A DNA stretch of 64,000 nucleotides from Isoetes taiwanensis (GCA_021234155.1 JAJEKV010000041.1:10501018-10565017), one strand, 5' to 3'; shown: positions 38,426-50,088, numbered from the stretch's first letter. Translations and numbers: made by a program. Notes: a model not told the origin generated them from the letters alone.

Positions 38426-38765
38426 TTTTGACTTCTAGCCTTGGGGTCGCCACCTTTGCCTCGGGAAACGTGCCCCCCTTGGGGGGTGCCGGAGACGCTG
38501 GAACAATTTCTGCCTCCATCCGAGTTACCCACTAAAAGTTACGGCCCATCTAAACTTGGGTCTTCTAATTATACCAGTTCCACACCAAATTCACCCTAAC
38601 TTCCTAAATCTCAAACAATTTATTACACAAACCTAGCATAAAGACTAAATCATTGAGAAGTTAGGCAGTTTAGCTAAACTTAAACTCCCACGTAACTACC
38701 GAACTAACGGTTTAGAATTTCAGTGCTATGATTCCGATCAACCAAAATCATGGCTCTGATACCAC

Positions 38766-40401
38766 TGTGACGCTCCCTGAATATATACGGCACTCCGGAC
38801 GTATACATACAGGGACTTCCCCCTCCCATGGCAATCAGCTCACCATGAGCAGGGCCCTCCGTCTAACTCGGACCATCCATAGAAAGATGCCCGGGTGAAG
38901 GACACGGAGGTGTCATTCGGCCCACGCTTTCAATGGGACTCCTAAGTCGCGGAAGCGTGAATACATGTTAGCATACAGTATAAATACATAAATAACCACC
39001 ACGAAGGTTGGCACATCCATCCAAGTACTAACGGCAAAGAAGATGCATCTAGTCCTAAGGAAAACACCCCAAACCCCGTGTTCTACCCCGGCCAGACTCG
39101 TGAGGATGGGTGACGGCTCTCGGTCTCAAGAGATCAGCCAGACAGGTATAACCCGGCATTGGCCGGCATAGAACAATTGGCTAGGGTTGTCCACTCCATC
39201 CGCCCCTCCTGTGCACACTTTGCGGATGGTGAATCAAGCTATGGCGCCATTGTAGCCTTAGGAGACGCAATCCCAAGGAATCACCCCGGGACTACTCCGG
39301 GTTACATCTCCCGGTCCCGATGAGGCAGTCGAGAAGTGTCCCCTTCAGTGTGATGAATCCATGGGTGAGCTAGAGGACACGTGCCGCATCGGGCTGACCC
39401 CCGTGCATCCGCACAGGACTTACTCCCCTAACTTTATCTTCAAAGTACAAGATGCCCCATATGGGTCACACCTGCGTACCCCGTGGAGTGTCGACCCATA
39501 CCGGCCCCTCGTGACCGTGACTATTAGGCCTAGCTCTTTGAAGGAGTCCCCAGTAGCCTTTTATGCTCGAGCGAGACCCCACCCCACACTTCATCACTAC
39601 GCCCCTTATCTGGTGCTTCAATGTTGCCATAGATTCCACAGCTCGGTGGGATCTTGTACACAGGCCGCATCTAATGGGAATAATACAGGGATCTATCTAG
39701 GAGCATACTACAATACATGGGCTCAGAGGTCTCTACCCCTCGTAATCCCCCATCTCCGGAGTGCTAACTAAGCAAAGAACTGCTAAACCATCAACCAAAG
39801 CACATACAGAGACTAGAGATAAGAATACTCACCATATCAATCAAGGGTTAGCCTAACACGTAAACCACAGAGAAAAACAGAGAGAGAACACACCACAGAG
39901 AGGCGCTACGCTATAGATCAACAAAGAAGCCTAACAGAGGCACTAACCTACTAGAATCACAACTAAGCTAACTATGTATTAACCGGAACCATAGCTAGCT
40001 CCACTATCCCTCTGGGTCGCCATCCTTCTGGCTGGAACAGGGTCGAACAACATCTCAGGATTGGGCAACATCTCCTCCTCCATCTCCAATTGCCCCAAAT
40101 CGAATTGGGGCAAATTGGGGTGCAACCCCCAATTTGGGTGTCCCAAATTGGAAACTCTGCCTTGCCCAATCGATTTGGGCCAGGTGGCATGCTAATTATT
40201 ATCTACTTTAATAATTAAACCCCTTTAATTATTGGGTTAAGCCCTAATTTCGAATTAGGGTTAAGGTTAGGTTTCCACTTTAATAATTAATGGTTAACAT
40301 AGCTAACTTTAGCTTAAGAATAATTAATGTACCATTAATTATTCATAGTGATGTGTCATGTATTTATACCCAAAAGGCGTATAAATACATGGAACGTCAC
40401 A
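38766..40401 (-). repeat. LTR5 (right outer LTR of array 2)
   Basis: About 1.64 kb from TGTGACGCTCC to CGTCACA at 40401, immediately followed by the aattt duplication. It is the 5' LTR in element orientation, directly adjoining the primer binding site of INT4. Its small variants are mixed relative to LTR3 and LTR4. The palindrome cluster and the TATA pair are present. Confidence 0.9.
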
Positions 40402-41460
40402 AATTTCACTTTGAAATTCGGCACACCCCTGGGAAAGATAACCCAGTTGCAGATGCACTTTCTAGAATAAAATACATTAATGGAATGACATCTCTAGAAT
40501 GGGATCACTTCCAACAAATCGGGGATCTGTATGAGAATGAGAATGAGAATGAGAATGAGAATGAGAATGTGTTTTTTTTTTTTTTTTTTTTTTTTTTATT
40601 ATGAGAATGAGAAGGATCAAGATCTAACCAAACGAGAAGGTTCTCTTTGGGTACGAAATGACGATTTATGGTTCCATAAGGGACGCATTTATGTTCCCTT
40701 AGTAGAGAATCTTAGGAAGGAGATTCTTTACGAATTCCATAATACACCGCAAGCACTGCACGGGGGGAATGGAATACGAATTGGTTAAAAGATAATTCTT
40801 TTGGCCTAGTATGAAACAAGATGTAAAATCTTATGTATCACAGTGCCAGGTATGTCAGGTGGTAAAAACAGACCATGGCAAAATGCCAGGATTATTACGA
40901 TCGTTACCCATACCTTTGGAAAGGTGAGAATGCATAAGTATAGATTTCATACTTGCACTCCCACGATCCAATCGACAACACACCCAAGTGCTAGTGATGG
41001 TCAATTGTCTGACAAAGTATGCAAAGTTCTTAGCATTACGAGGTGATGCTACTGGACAGGATGTGGCCAAGGAGTGCCTACGTGTTGTGTACCCTATATT
41101 TGGTCTGCCACGAAGAATTGTAAGCGATCGAGACTCTAATTTCATGGGCCACTTTTGGAAAGATTTCATGAAGGGGCTAGGAGTAAGCTTCAGTATGAGT
41201 AGTGGAAATCACTCTCAAACGGATGGACAAACAGAACGAATTAACATGATCCTGGAGGATATGTTAAGAAGTTTTGTGTTTGAAAAACAGTCCAAATGAG
41301 AGGAATATTTGCCTCCAAGATCAATATATTGGGACTAACCAAGCCTTAAAAACTGATGCGGCTATCCATATGTTGGAAGATATGCAAGCCATATTATATC
41401 AGTATAGGGCAAACTTAAAGAAGGCTCAAGATCGAGCCCGGATAAATGCCAACAGATGAT
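40402..41460 (+). pseudogene. pol: Ty3 pol, right half: RNase H end and integrase
   Basis: Opens with the aattt duplication and the last RNase H motif (HTPGKDNPVADALSR at about 40426-40470). A spacer is expanded by a GAGAAT repeat and a 26-base T run. The integrase zinc-binding HHCC segment follows (EFHNTP near 40730, CQVCQ near 40843). The three acidic catalytic positions lie near 40940 (IDF, shifted frame), 41124 (SDRD) and 41236 (TDGQTER). The frame 40988-41299 carries the last two. The element stops near 41460 without GPY/F module, chromodomain or LTR. It is the continuation of 20905-22170. Non-functional. Confidence 0.85.
40528..40597. repeat. GAGAAT tandem repeat followed by T26
   Basis: Six or so copies of GAGAAT run into a homopolymer of 26 T at 40572-40597 between RNase H and integrase coding parts of the Ty3 remnant. 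After the T run a lone GAGAATGAGAA continues, so the T tract split the hexamer repeat. Confidence 0.9.
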
Positions 41461-43057
41461 AAATATTTCAGATCTAGAACTTTCTTAGAAATTTTCAAAA
41501 ATTTGATGCCTTGACGTAGATTAATGCGTTAGCCTAAACATTATTCTGCAATAAAACTAAAGGTCATTGGTTAAGGCAACTCTATGAATGAAATAACAAA
41601 AATATGTTCGAAAATATATCTAATCAAAAGGGAAAAGCTTCATTCAAGTGTGGGTGCTCATGCCTCTAGTCCAATATGTTTCAGCGGCATGTCTGAACAG
41701 AGGAAAGTGTACTTCTTTGAAGCCAGACGTGGAGAAACTCAAAGGTTAAAGGTCTACAACAAATAAATATCTACTGAATCTAAGAGGATGGATAAAATAA
41801 TCATGCAAAGAAGCATCAAATTACATGTTCAAGAACATGCCATCAAAGGCCATATCTAAGAGCATAGTTTAAATTATCTATAGATGAAGAAATGAATCAA
41901 ACATATCAAGGCTTTGTGCTTAGTCCGTGCTTCTTAACAATGCAATGCAAAGTTCAAAACACCAAATTATTCAAAGTCTATGAGAGATATTTTAGAAATC
42001 TATATTTATTGAAGCAAATCCTAGTTTTTCATTGAGCACTTTACCATATTAGAAGAAATTTGATTCTAACCATTTGAATCTGATGCAAAATGATTGTACA
42101 TTTATTGCAATATTGGTTTAGAATTACAACTCAATCATTAACATCCACAATAATGCAAAAAAAGTTACAGATATTATAGAATGTTTGTAATGCTGCAAAT
42201 ATAGCGATCCTTTCACAGATGTATCAAGTTTGATCATTATACAGATACATGAGGATATTATGGCACAATTGGCAGCAGTGTAAGATCTGAACATTCATTG
42301 TCAACTTTAGCCTCTGTTGCAACTCAACACATATTAGGATGGACAAATCAAAATCGTGCATTTTTTGTATGCAACCAAAGAATCCGAGTAAGCAACATTC
42401 TTAACTATGTGGACAACAAAGTGCTACCAAGAAATATATACCTTGACATTGCACTCTGAAAGAAAATACCTCTAATTGTGTAAGCAAGTTTCGGCCAACT
42501 TTTAGTCAATGCATGCACAAACCCCAAAATTGTAGAACTTGTTGATCTCTCTTCACAAAATTGCATGTCCATATATTTTATTTCCTGCACGAATAGCGAG
42601 CTACATTTCTCAAAAAATCTTCTACCTTAAATCTCTTAAAACATTAGACTACATATCTTAAATCTCATAAACTTTAGACTGCAGGCCTTAAGTTCAACCT
42701 CCAGTATTTTCAATAACAATAGTTGTCGCCTTTCATGTATCATACCCTAAATTTTGAGGAACCATAGATCTTTATTTATTTTCAATACCTGGCCGAAAGA
42801 ACTTCTACCATGAGCATCATAGGATGCACCCCTTACTCAGCCAAAAGAGGAATCATATCAAACAGATAGGGAACCCCAATATTTAAAATCAAACGAAAGA
42901 AAATTTCTAATCTTTGAAAAATCAGAACTTGTTCATGTGCATAAACTCTCAAACACCTTATGAAAATAAAAATAAAAAAAATTCAAAAAGGCTTTTCTAA
43001 ACCAGAAAAAGTCAATAAGGTATCAACTCCATTATGAATATGTGCTTTTTCCTTGTA
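41461..43057. other. Non-genic region
   Basis: AT-rich sequence with no domain, splice-consistent exon chain or repeat that I can identify; open frames are 61 codons or shorter. Confidence 0.5.
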
Positions 43058-43230
43058 TTCCCTCCTTGTGGTTTGGTGGTTAGTCTTTTGGGCTGCAAAA
43101 GGCTAGCAATTAGGAGGTCTTGTGTAGAAGCCTCTCTAGGGACATTTAAAGGACTGTCATATGTCTCTATGAGATGCTGCCACATGGTATGGTATGATGT
43201 AAAAAGTACTATCTATTATCCTTATAATTT
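43058..43230 (+). mobile_element. SINE-like tRNA-derived element, copy 1
   Basis: A tRNA-like head (GTGGTTTGGTGGTTAG, then GGCTAGCAATTAGGAGG and CTTGTGT) is followed by a body GATGCTGCCACATGG and a short tail ACTATCTATTATC. A second copy with the same order lies at 49870-50088. Coding capacity is nil. Confidence 0.5.
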
Positions 43231-43329
43231 CTGGACAAAACAATGAAACATTTAATGGATTGGATGTTTTATAATTTTTGGATAAGACGGTGGAACATTT
43301 AGAGAACTATCATATCCATATGTTGCAAA

Positions 43330-43810
43330 ATAATAAGGGGGTTCCAAGGGGATTTGATATGGATGTAAAAGTGGCAATCCCTAAAACCATGGACACTATT
43401 CCTAAAACAATTGAATACAAAAAAATATAGATTTAAAATAAAAAATAATTATGTTAGCTCACTGGTTATATTGGTCAAAATGGTTTTATTAAGACATTGA
43501 GTTGTTATTTTGGTAGAGGTTCGAGCCCTCGTACTTCATATTCTGAAACCTTAGACAAAACCATATAGAGATTCCATATTCCATCAAAACTTTAGGCAAA
43601 CTCGTATTTCAGATTTCAAAATCATAGGCGCCACCAATCATAAATGACTATAAGCGAAACGAGAGGTTCCCAAAGGCAGATGTCTCAATATATGGTCCGG
43701 GCCATTAGATCGACGGATCCGACGATTGTGTTAGTCCAGGGTGCACCATTTAGAATATGCCATACGTAAAAAGTACTATCTATAAACGTAAAAAGTACTA
43801 TCTACTATAT
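43330..43810 (+). repeat. Dispersed repeat with tRNA-like core, order Y-X
   Basis: Y runs from AGGGGGTTCCAAGGGG through a tRNA-like core (GTTAGCTCACTGGTT near 43455, B box GGTTCGAGCCC near 43519) to ATCATAGGCGCC near 43630. X follows, from TATAAGCGAAACGAGAGG to AGTCCAGGGTGCACC near 43750, and ends in TACTATCTA repeats. An inverted copy at 53720-54190 has the order X-Y. Confidence 0.55.
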
Positions 43811-45152
43811 TTAATAGTTTCTATTGGCATCAAAGGGGAGTTGATGATCATGGGACAAGACAATGAAAGTGAAAGTGAGAGAGCCTCTTCCTAACTTGAA
43901 TAGATCAAGAAAGAAGAAGCCTTTCAAAGGCCTGTCAAGATGCTTAGAAAAATGGAAAAGCATGATTAGAGCTCTCGTGACCGGGGGTATTTCTGGAGGA
44001 GACATGGATGGGGTCTATGTACAAGAACACGATCCTAACATCCTAAAGAGATGCTCAAAGGGAGGCATGGACAAAGAGAGCACAAAAAGGGCGGACATGA
44101 TAATGGCCCGATTAATGAATGGTACTAGATGCTCTGGAGGAGTATGCAATGGATGAAGTCCCGTAACAAGACGATAAGAGAGAGCTATGCTCTCTACCAT
44201 CGAAGAAGTCGCTAGAAAAGCAACAAGGAGATTGAAGTATTACAGAGTATGTGATCGAACTTTTTACTAATAGAACCAATTGGCCAAATAAATTCAATGA
44301 CCTCGCCTGTCAAGGAAAAAAGAATGGCCGGAGAAGATGAATAAACATAGAATGGAAGTTCTTATTAAAAGAGGAAGGCAAGAGAAAGGAAGTCATTGTG
44401 GATAGCAATAAAGTGCCACAAAACACAAAAAGCATAATGTAAGCAGATGAAAAAAGGAGATAATCGATCTTCTTTTTGAGCGGCTGACAATAGATTAAAG
44501 GCAAATGGCCCATAAAGGGCTGAAAGGAGCAAGAAAATACTCTATGAAAATTTGCAATGGCAATCAGATCAAAGAATTTGGAAACTAGAAAATTCCTATT
44601 CATGAGCCGAAACTAGGGTATGAAAATCCCTTTATTCAATGCCAGCAAAGGCCACCAAACCTATGATGGCATAATTTGATGCAAAGGCATGTGAGCCATG
44701 TGAAAAATAATCCAAGTGCAGCAACCATAAGCAAGGCCCCCCAAGATGAGAGAAAAATCTGGCATAGATAGAAGATAAAAAATATGAGCAAATCATAATA
44801 AAGCAAATACATAAGGAATTGTCCATAAGAAATCTATTTGAGAAGAGGTGCCTATAAGCATCTGCTAGCAGAGCCAATAGGTGATCAACAATCATACCAA
44901 GTATTGCAATTGATCATATTACCCCATAGATCAATTGCTTGAAAAATGACATAAAGTAGCCCAGTATAGATGAACAATAAAATCAAGAAGTACTAACTTA
45001 TACTAGTTAAAACTAGAATGCTAATAAAAGTGTTCATCTTCAATATGGCAACATGATGCAAATGAATTGCTTAAAATAAACCTTAAATTGGAGATTGTTC
45101 ACTGAAATAAAGTTGTTAACATATATTAGTGATAATTATATGTATAGAAAGA
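43811..45152. other. Non-genic region
   Basis: Open frames up to 97 codons on both strands (43863-44156 plus, 44310-44603 minus, 44632-44895 minus) have no recognisable domain and no exon context. It may be eroded repeat DNA. Confidence 0.4.
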
Positions 45153-45304
45153 GGAATATGATCATGATTATGATCATGAACCAAAGCATTGTGTGCCTTT
45201 CAAATCTCCAAACATGCCAAAGCAGCAATCATAAACAAAGAAGAATATGATCATGATTATGAACCGAAGCATTGTGCACCTTCCAGATCTCTCAACATGC
45301 CAAA
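45153..45304. repeat. Two-copy tandem duplication, about 65-bp units
   Basis: Copy one at 45153-45221 and copy two at 45243-45304, both starting GAATATGATCATGATTATG and ending ACATGCCAAA, with about a dozen differences. Copy two overlaps the exon-like piece at 45257-45368. Confidence 0.75.
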
Positions 45305-45368
45305 ATATTTCTCTTCAACAGCGTTAATCCAAGCTTTACTTGCTTCAACGGGTTTTCCTTGATCCAAT
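45257..45368 (-). CDS. Possible terminal exon, unknown gene
   Basis: On the minus strand a CAG acceptor at 45369-45371 opens onto a frame of about 36 codons with balanced, soluble-protein composition (GKPVEASKAWINAVEEKYF, then LRDLEGAQ) and a TAA stop. It lies 475 bp downstream of the SLC35F stop on the same strand. No upstream partner exon is clear. It could be the last exon of a small gene, part of a longer SLC35F 3' region, or chance. Confidence 0.2.
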
Positions 45369-45843
45369 CTGCATGGTTAATTCAAAAGACCCGCAGAATT
45401 TAGCCTTCACATATTATGCATGCGAAATCCAAATCCAGCTCTGGTTAAACTTTATGTACAAATCCACCGCTCCAGTTGACTATTGCCTTTACGTACTCTT
45501 TCTCATCACCAATTGTTCAATCCAAGATTTGGCACATTGTGAGTGATTAATAGCTCTCTATTCCCTGAACTTGAAGATAGTGTTCGATACCCATAAGTGT
45601 CTCAACTAGTTGCGCATTGAGATAGAATTCTTTTACATATAATAGTTGAATGGTTTTCAGGTATCAACAATTTTAGTCCATCGTGAAGACGGCACTACAC
45701 AAGTTCCCCATAACTTGGGGATGTATCTGCACTTTCTGAATGCAATAAGTGAATGTCTTATGATACAAGATAAAGAATAATTGGGAGACATGGAGGAGTA
45801 AGAATGCTCTGTAATGCAGTTAGTTTCTGGCATATTTTGTTGA

Positions 45844-48098
45844 TTATCTTTCATTGGCTTGGTGCTCATCAACTTCTTGTAGAATAGAAATTTGCTCCTC
45901 TGATTTTGCATTATCATTGTCAACTTCAACGTGCTTTGCAAAAGAGGCTTCTTTGTCACCACTGCACATAAATCAGAAAGCCCAATGATGGCCTAAACCT
46001 TATAAATCAACCCCAAAACAATATTTCCACAGAACCAGACCCCATGATATTTAATCTATTTTTCTCAAGTGTGACTAGATGGAAAAATCACACACCATGA
46101 TGAGTAGACGACAAGCCCACTGAGTACAGCTGCAAATGCGACAAAGTACAACCAATCAACCTGCAAGGTTACCAGTATACTCAATTTCCAGATGAGATAG
46201 AAGTTTGTAAGGTATAAACTATAGCGATTACCAGTTGTTGATAAACAAATATACGAATAAGTACAGCCCACATGTCTGATGTCAGCAATGAAAGGTTCAG
46301 CAAAGCTGAGCCACTGAACTGCACCATATTCGAAAAATTTTTATTTGAATTGTCCTCGATAAAAATATTGACGGCAAAAAGGGTACCTTTAGAAGGCAAG
46401 GCACAAGTGTATAAAATAGAAAAAGTGCAGCACCATAGGAAATAAATGGCCAGACCTGAGTCCCCACAACAAAGATGGTCTCAAGGACGATTCTCATCTA
46501 GGCAGCAATGACCTTTAAATATACTCACAGCACTTGCATTCCAGTGAATTGCCAATAGCTCTCGTCTCTCCAGTATCATTCTAAGTGACTCTGTCAAGGA
46601 TTTATGTTTAAAAATCTGACACACACAAGCTGATGTCCTCTTATCATTATTGAAACCCAACTGGTTTTAGTGGTCCAGGGGTTTCAAATGATGATCATAA
46701 TCAACCTCTGGAAAATAACTAGGCATGCACAGCTCAAAAACAGGCTTAGAAAGATGAAAGGATGGATACAACTGGCAAGCACTTATCAATGCCCCAAAGG
46801 CACCTAGAAATGTCATCATTTCAACAAACTCCATATTCTTAACAATGAATTCCTGCAAGAAATTGCAGCTATCACTATTCAGATGGATAGAAGAATCCCC
46901 TCACTGAAAATAACATATGCGGGCACTATGTAGCACAGCATAATTTTGATCAGATATGCTCTGCACAGAAATTTGATCACCTGAGTGACGTTACAGACAC
47001 CATACATCGTAGCTCCAATGATGACTAGAGTATCCCCCAATATAGGCCTTGGCCCTCCTATAATTTAGACTCAAATCGATGAGAAATTCATGACATAAAT
47101 TTAGGAAGATCTTAGCAATGGCTACCTGAATGATCGGGGGAATGAACATCAGAGAGAACGACAAGAATTAGACCAGCCACACACATGCCAACACCTATCA
47201 ACTGTCCCAAATTATACTTGGTCTTCAAGAAGAACCATGTCAGGCCTAAGACACAAGGAATCGTCCAGCAGTCAAGAAGCATCACACTTGTCAACGATGT
47301 ATACTGGTATGCCTTAACAACTGCATATGAGAAGTGTCCTAGTTAATTTAGGTTCCAAGTTCCTGTTAATTCAAAACTCCCTCTGAGTTTTTTGCGAAAG
47401 CATATTCTAAAAAAGTAGAAGCTTACCAATATAATTTGCTTCCACATCAATGAAGCTAAGGATGAAATAATATAATAGAGGAACCTGCACAATTTGTAAA
47501 GCACTAAGCTCCAGAGAAAACTATACAGCAGTCATATCACTTCCTCTATGATATTTTGCTTCAGTTCTATGATTTGATGCCAGGCAGTTGTTAAGTTCTC
47601 TAAAAACACTCCTCTTAATTTGTTTGCTTTTAGTGGACATAATAAATATATTGAGATCGGGGAACAATGGCACCAAAAATAGAAGAATTCAACTTTCTAT
47701 CATTATATCAGAACTGTTGCACTCCTGAAAACTTTGAGCAAGTTAAAAGACTTACATTAAGTGGCCTTTTCCGCCACAAAAAAACTCCTCCATAACTGAT
47801 TGCTATAAGGACATAGTTACAAAATGACTGAGCAGTAGGAGCATCGATGCCTGCCAAGAAAACAAGTGCGACAAAATGAATATAATTGCTTTACTCTATT
47901 AGCGAGCATGTAAAATGTACCCCTGCGAGCAAGTGTGGAAGAAGAGAATCCAGTAGCTGTAATTAACAAAGAAATTAGCTGTCCAAGGAGCAATAATCCG
48001 ACAGAGTGGAGAAGCCATGGTAACCTCTTAAGCAATGGCGCCATAGCCTTAGAGATGGTGCATTTGACCCGCATTTTAGTGCTTGTGAAATTTTCCAA
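45844..48098 (-). CDS. SLC35F1/F2-like (DUF914) membrane transporter, 11 exons
   Basis: A complete host gene predicted as eleven exons: 47921-48098, 47756-47850, 47427-47484, 47126-47320, 46981-47057, 46773-46852, 46529-46580, 46387-46455, 46232-46318, 46096-46160, 45844-45961. All junctions are GT-AG; lengths total 1074 bp, giving 357 residues and a TAA stop. Family landmarks occur in order: LISLLITATGFSS, DAPTAQSF, MLLDCWTIPCVLGLTWFFLK, KYNLGQLIGVG, SDVHS, EFIVKN, MMTFLGAFGALISACQ, LFLFYTLVP, LNLSLLTSDMWAVLIRI, VDWLYFVAFA. The family belongs to the drug/metabolite transporter superfamily, with about ten membrane helices; the plant substrate is not settled. The C-tail is acidic and hydrophilic. 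The start is the first in-frame ATG before the first helix. Introns are roughly 70-280 bp. No frameshift is needed, unlike in the repeats around it. Confidence 0.93.
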
Positions 48099-48203
48099 GA
48101 GAGTTTAGCAACCCAGTCCTGCTTTGCCATGTGGCACTAAATTTTATATGCAAGGCAAAACCTGGTAAATTTCTGGTTCACCCGGTTTAGGGTTAACAAG
48201 ATG

Positions 48204-48303
48204 GAATAAGGGAAAGGCCAGAAAACAGCCAGGGGGCCTTTGCCCTACCGCGTCGGCCACCTTTCCATGCCAGAAAATGGGCCAAGGGGCCTTTCCCTTA
48301 TTC
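48204..48303. repeat. Perfect 16-bp inverted repeat upstream of SLC35F gene
   Basis: GAATAAGGGAAAGGCC at 48204-48219 pairs exactly with 48288-48303, with further GGGGGCCTTT-type complementarity inside. It lies about 105 bp upstream of the transporter start codon, so in its promoter or 5' UTR. It could be a small foldback element or a structured leader. Confidence 0.75.
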
Positions 48304-48584
48304 GGAAAATCAGCTGGACTAATCTGATGCCGCCATGTGGCGACGTAAGGCAGAATAGCAGGTAAAAAAATAGAATGAAGGGTAGAAAAAACAATCTAAG
48401 GGTAAGAAAATGCAAAATGGGGGGTAAAGTTTTGGCATGGTTTTCAAAGAAAGAATTACCGACACGTGTCGCGATATTACCGACAGCCAGGGTTGGATTG
48501 GGTCCAACTATCTTTTCCGATAGGTAGATAGTATTTTTGTTTGCCCCTCCCCTGCTTTATCTTGCGACCACTAAGTTTTTTGGG

Positions 48585-48793
48585 TTGCCCGTAGGGCAAT
48601 CCTTGAGGAGTCTTGGGGAGTGATTGATAGAGGGCCACGATTTAAGAATATTATAGTATATTCTTCGCCTACGTTTGTGGAGTTTTGGGATTTGAGGGAC
48701 ACCCGAGGACATGTAGACGGTGTGGATTCAATGGGAGTGCGGGTGGAAGGTGGAGGTGCGATTACACAATTTCTTTGGTCCAGAAATAGCACT
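48585..48793 (+). pseudogene. Weak RRM-like fragment (possibly Mei2-like)
   Basis: A plus-strand open stretch reads SPTFVEFWDLRDT near 48663-48703 and ITQFLWSRNSTTGG near 48760-48799. This resembles the third and fourth strands of the Mei2-like C-terminal RRM (FVEFYDVRDA and an SRPGG end). No adjoining exon or RNP2 is found. It may be a captured or dead exon; the similarity is short and could be chance. Confidence 0.22.
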
Positions 48794-48899
48794 ACTGGAG
48801 GCCTATTTATGTCATACGGTTTGTTCCATGTGCATTTATTTTGCAGATACAATGCTTCAATCATCGCCATCTTTATTGCTCAATATCTTTTTATTAGGT

Positions 48900-49869
48900 A
48901 ATAAGTTACTTTCATTTAGATTCATGTTTTTCTTGATTTAAAAATCTAGAGGCTATTATGGTTCCCTGTATAATTAGTCCTTGAATTCTTCATCATCTCC
49001 AGATTATTTAATACATGTGTTCTTATCCCATGGTTTTGAACTGATCTTTTGTTACTTTAAGTTTTAGTTTCCTTTACATCTATCTTCCATTTATTATTGT
49101 TTGCAACTCTACATAATACTAATTTTGGACCATTGTAAAAAAGTAAAAAGTAAAAAATAAAACAAAACCCAAAAGCCTGAAATATACTAGCCTAAAACTA
49201 GATAAACAGACATTTAAGATTTAAGATTCCTTTGGAAATAAAAAGCTTTTGAAAATGGAGCCTTAGAGACTAGGTGCAACGTCCTATTTAAGCCTTGAGA
49301 AGGGACGATGTATCTGCTTTATCTTTAGTACCTAAAAAACTAGGATTTATTTTCTCCAAGATTCATTTTTCTTCGGTGGTTATGTGCCGAAAGAGCAGAG
49401 CCAGAGGAAGACTATGAGAGTGCGGGCCCGGATTTTTGCGGGATTGAAGATTTGCCAAGCTGGAGGTACTTGGATTGGAGATTGCTAGGTTTGGGGCAAA
49501 AAATGGCCACGTTAGAGGTAGGTAGAGGTCGTTTTAGAGGCTACGACAGATTCTTCAGGTGTTGGAGCTAAGTGGAGATTCGATTCCTCAGCCTGATTTG
49601 TTTCCTAGGCTTTCTTCCTTTGGAGCTATTGCATCTGGCTCGCTCTTTTTGTAGAGCCTTTCTTAATCATGCAATCGCTCCTTCTACAGGATCCTAGAAT
49701 GTTGGGTTTTTATCCAACGAGGGATGTGGCTAGATCATTGTCGGGTCTTGGTGGACTGTTCCCCTCACCTAGGCTCATTCTGTTCATGATGAAAGCATGG
49801 TTTTGTGAACCAACGTTACTTGCTCGCATTTATTTCAGTATATTTGAATTTTATGATGAGTATGATGTG
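48900..49869. other. Non-genic region
   Basis: AT-rich to 49250, then mixed sequence with short open pieces (49669-49896 plus, 75 codons) that I do not recognise. Confidence 0.4.

Positions 49870-50088
<219 letters not shown>

Larger units (their letters stand above)
32743..38765 (-). mobile_element. INT4: internal domain, subtype b, with Helitron
   Basis: Six kb, or 4.43 kb without the Helitron. It has the ancestral, uninterrupted sequence beside the polypurine tract (ATGCTGTCCTCAGCAT near 32760), which the chromovirus at 57580 also shows in diverged form. It shares subtype b markers with INT2. Primer binding site complement at 38753-38764; tRNA-like modules at 38113-38326; stem-loop at 38369-38425. 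No coding domain. Confidence 0.87.
22171..40401 (-). mobile_element. Array 2: three-LTR heterodimeric retrotransposon
   Basis: LTR3-INTa-LTR4-INTb-LTR5, 18.2 kb on the minus strand, flanked by aattt on both sides and nested in a plus-strand Ty3 pol. Both internal domains keep polypurine tract, primer binding site and leader structures. INTa has the 2.84-kb acquired block; INTb lacks it but has a private Helitron. Proteins must come from elsewhere; a chromovirus with related LTRs lies at 55939-64000. A tandem dimer usually arises by unequal recombination between LTRs. Here the same heterodimer order occurs in array 1, so it may have been copied as a unit. Confidence 0.88.

Noticed and set aside
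1-40401. Repeats as a CRISPR array or satellite
   Set aside because: Units are several kilobases long with LTR, polypurine tract and primer site signals, which fit LTR retrotransposons.
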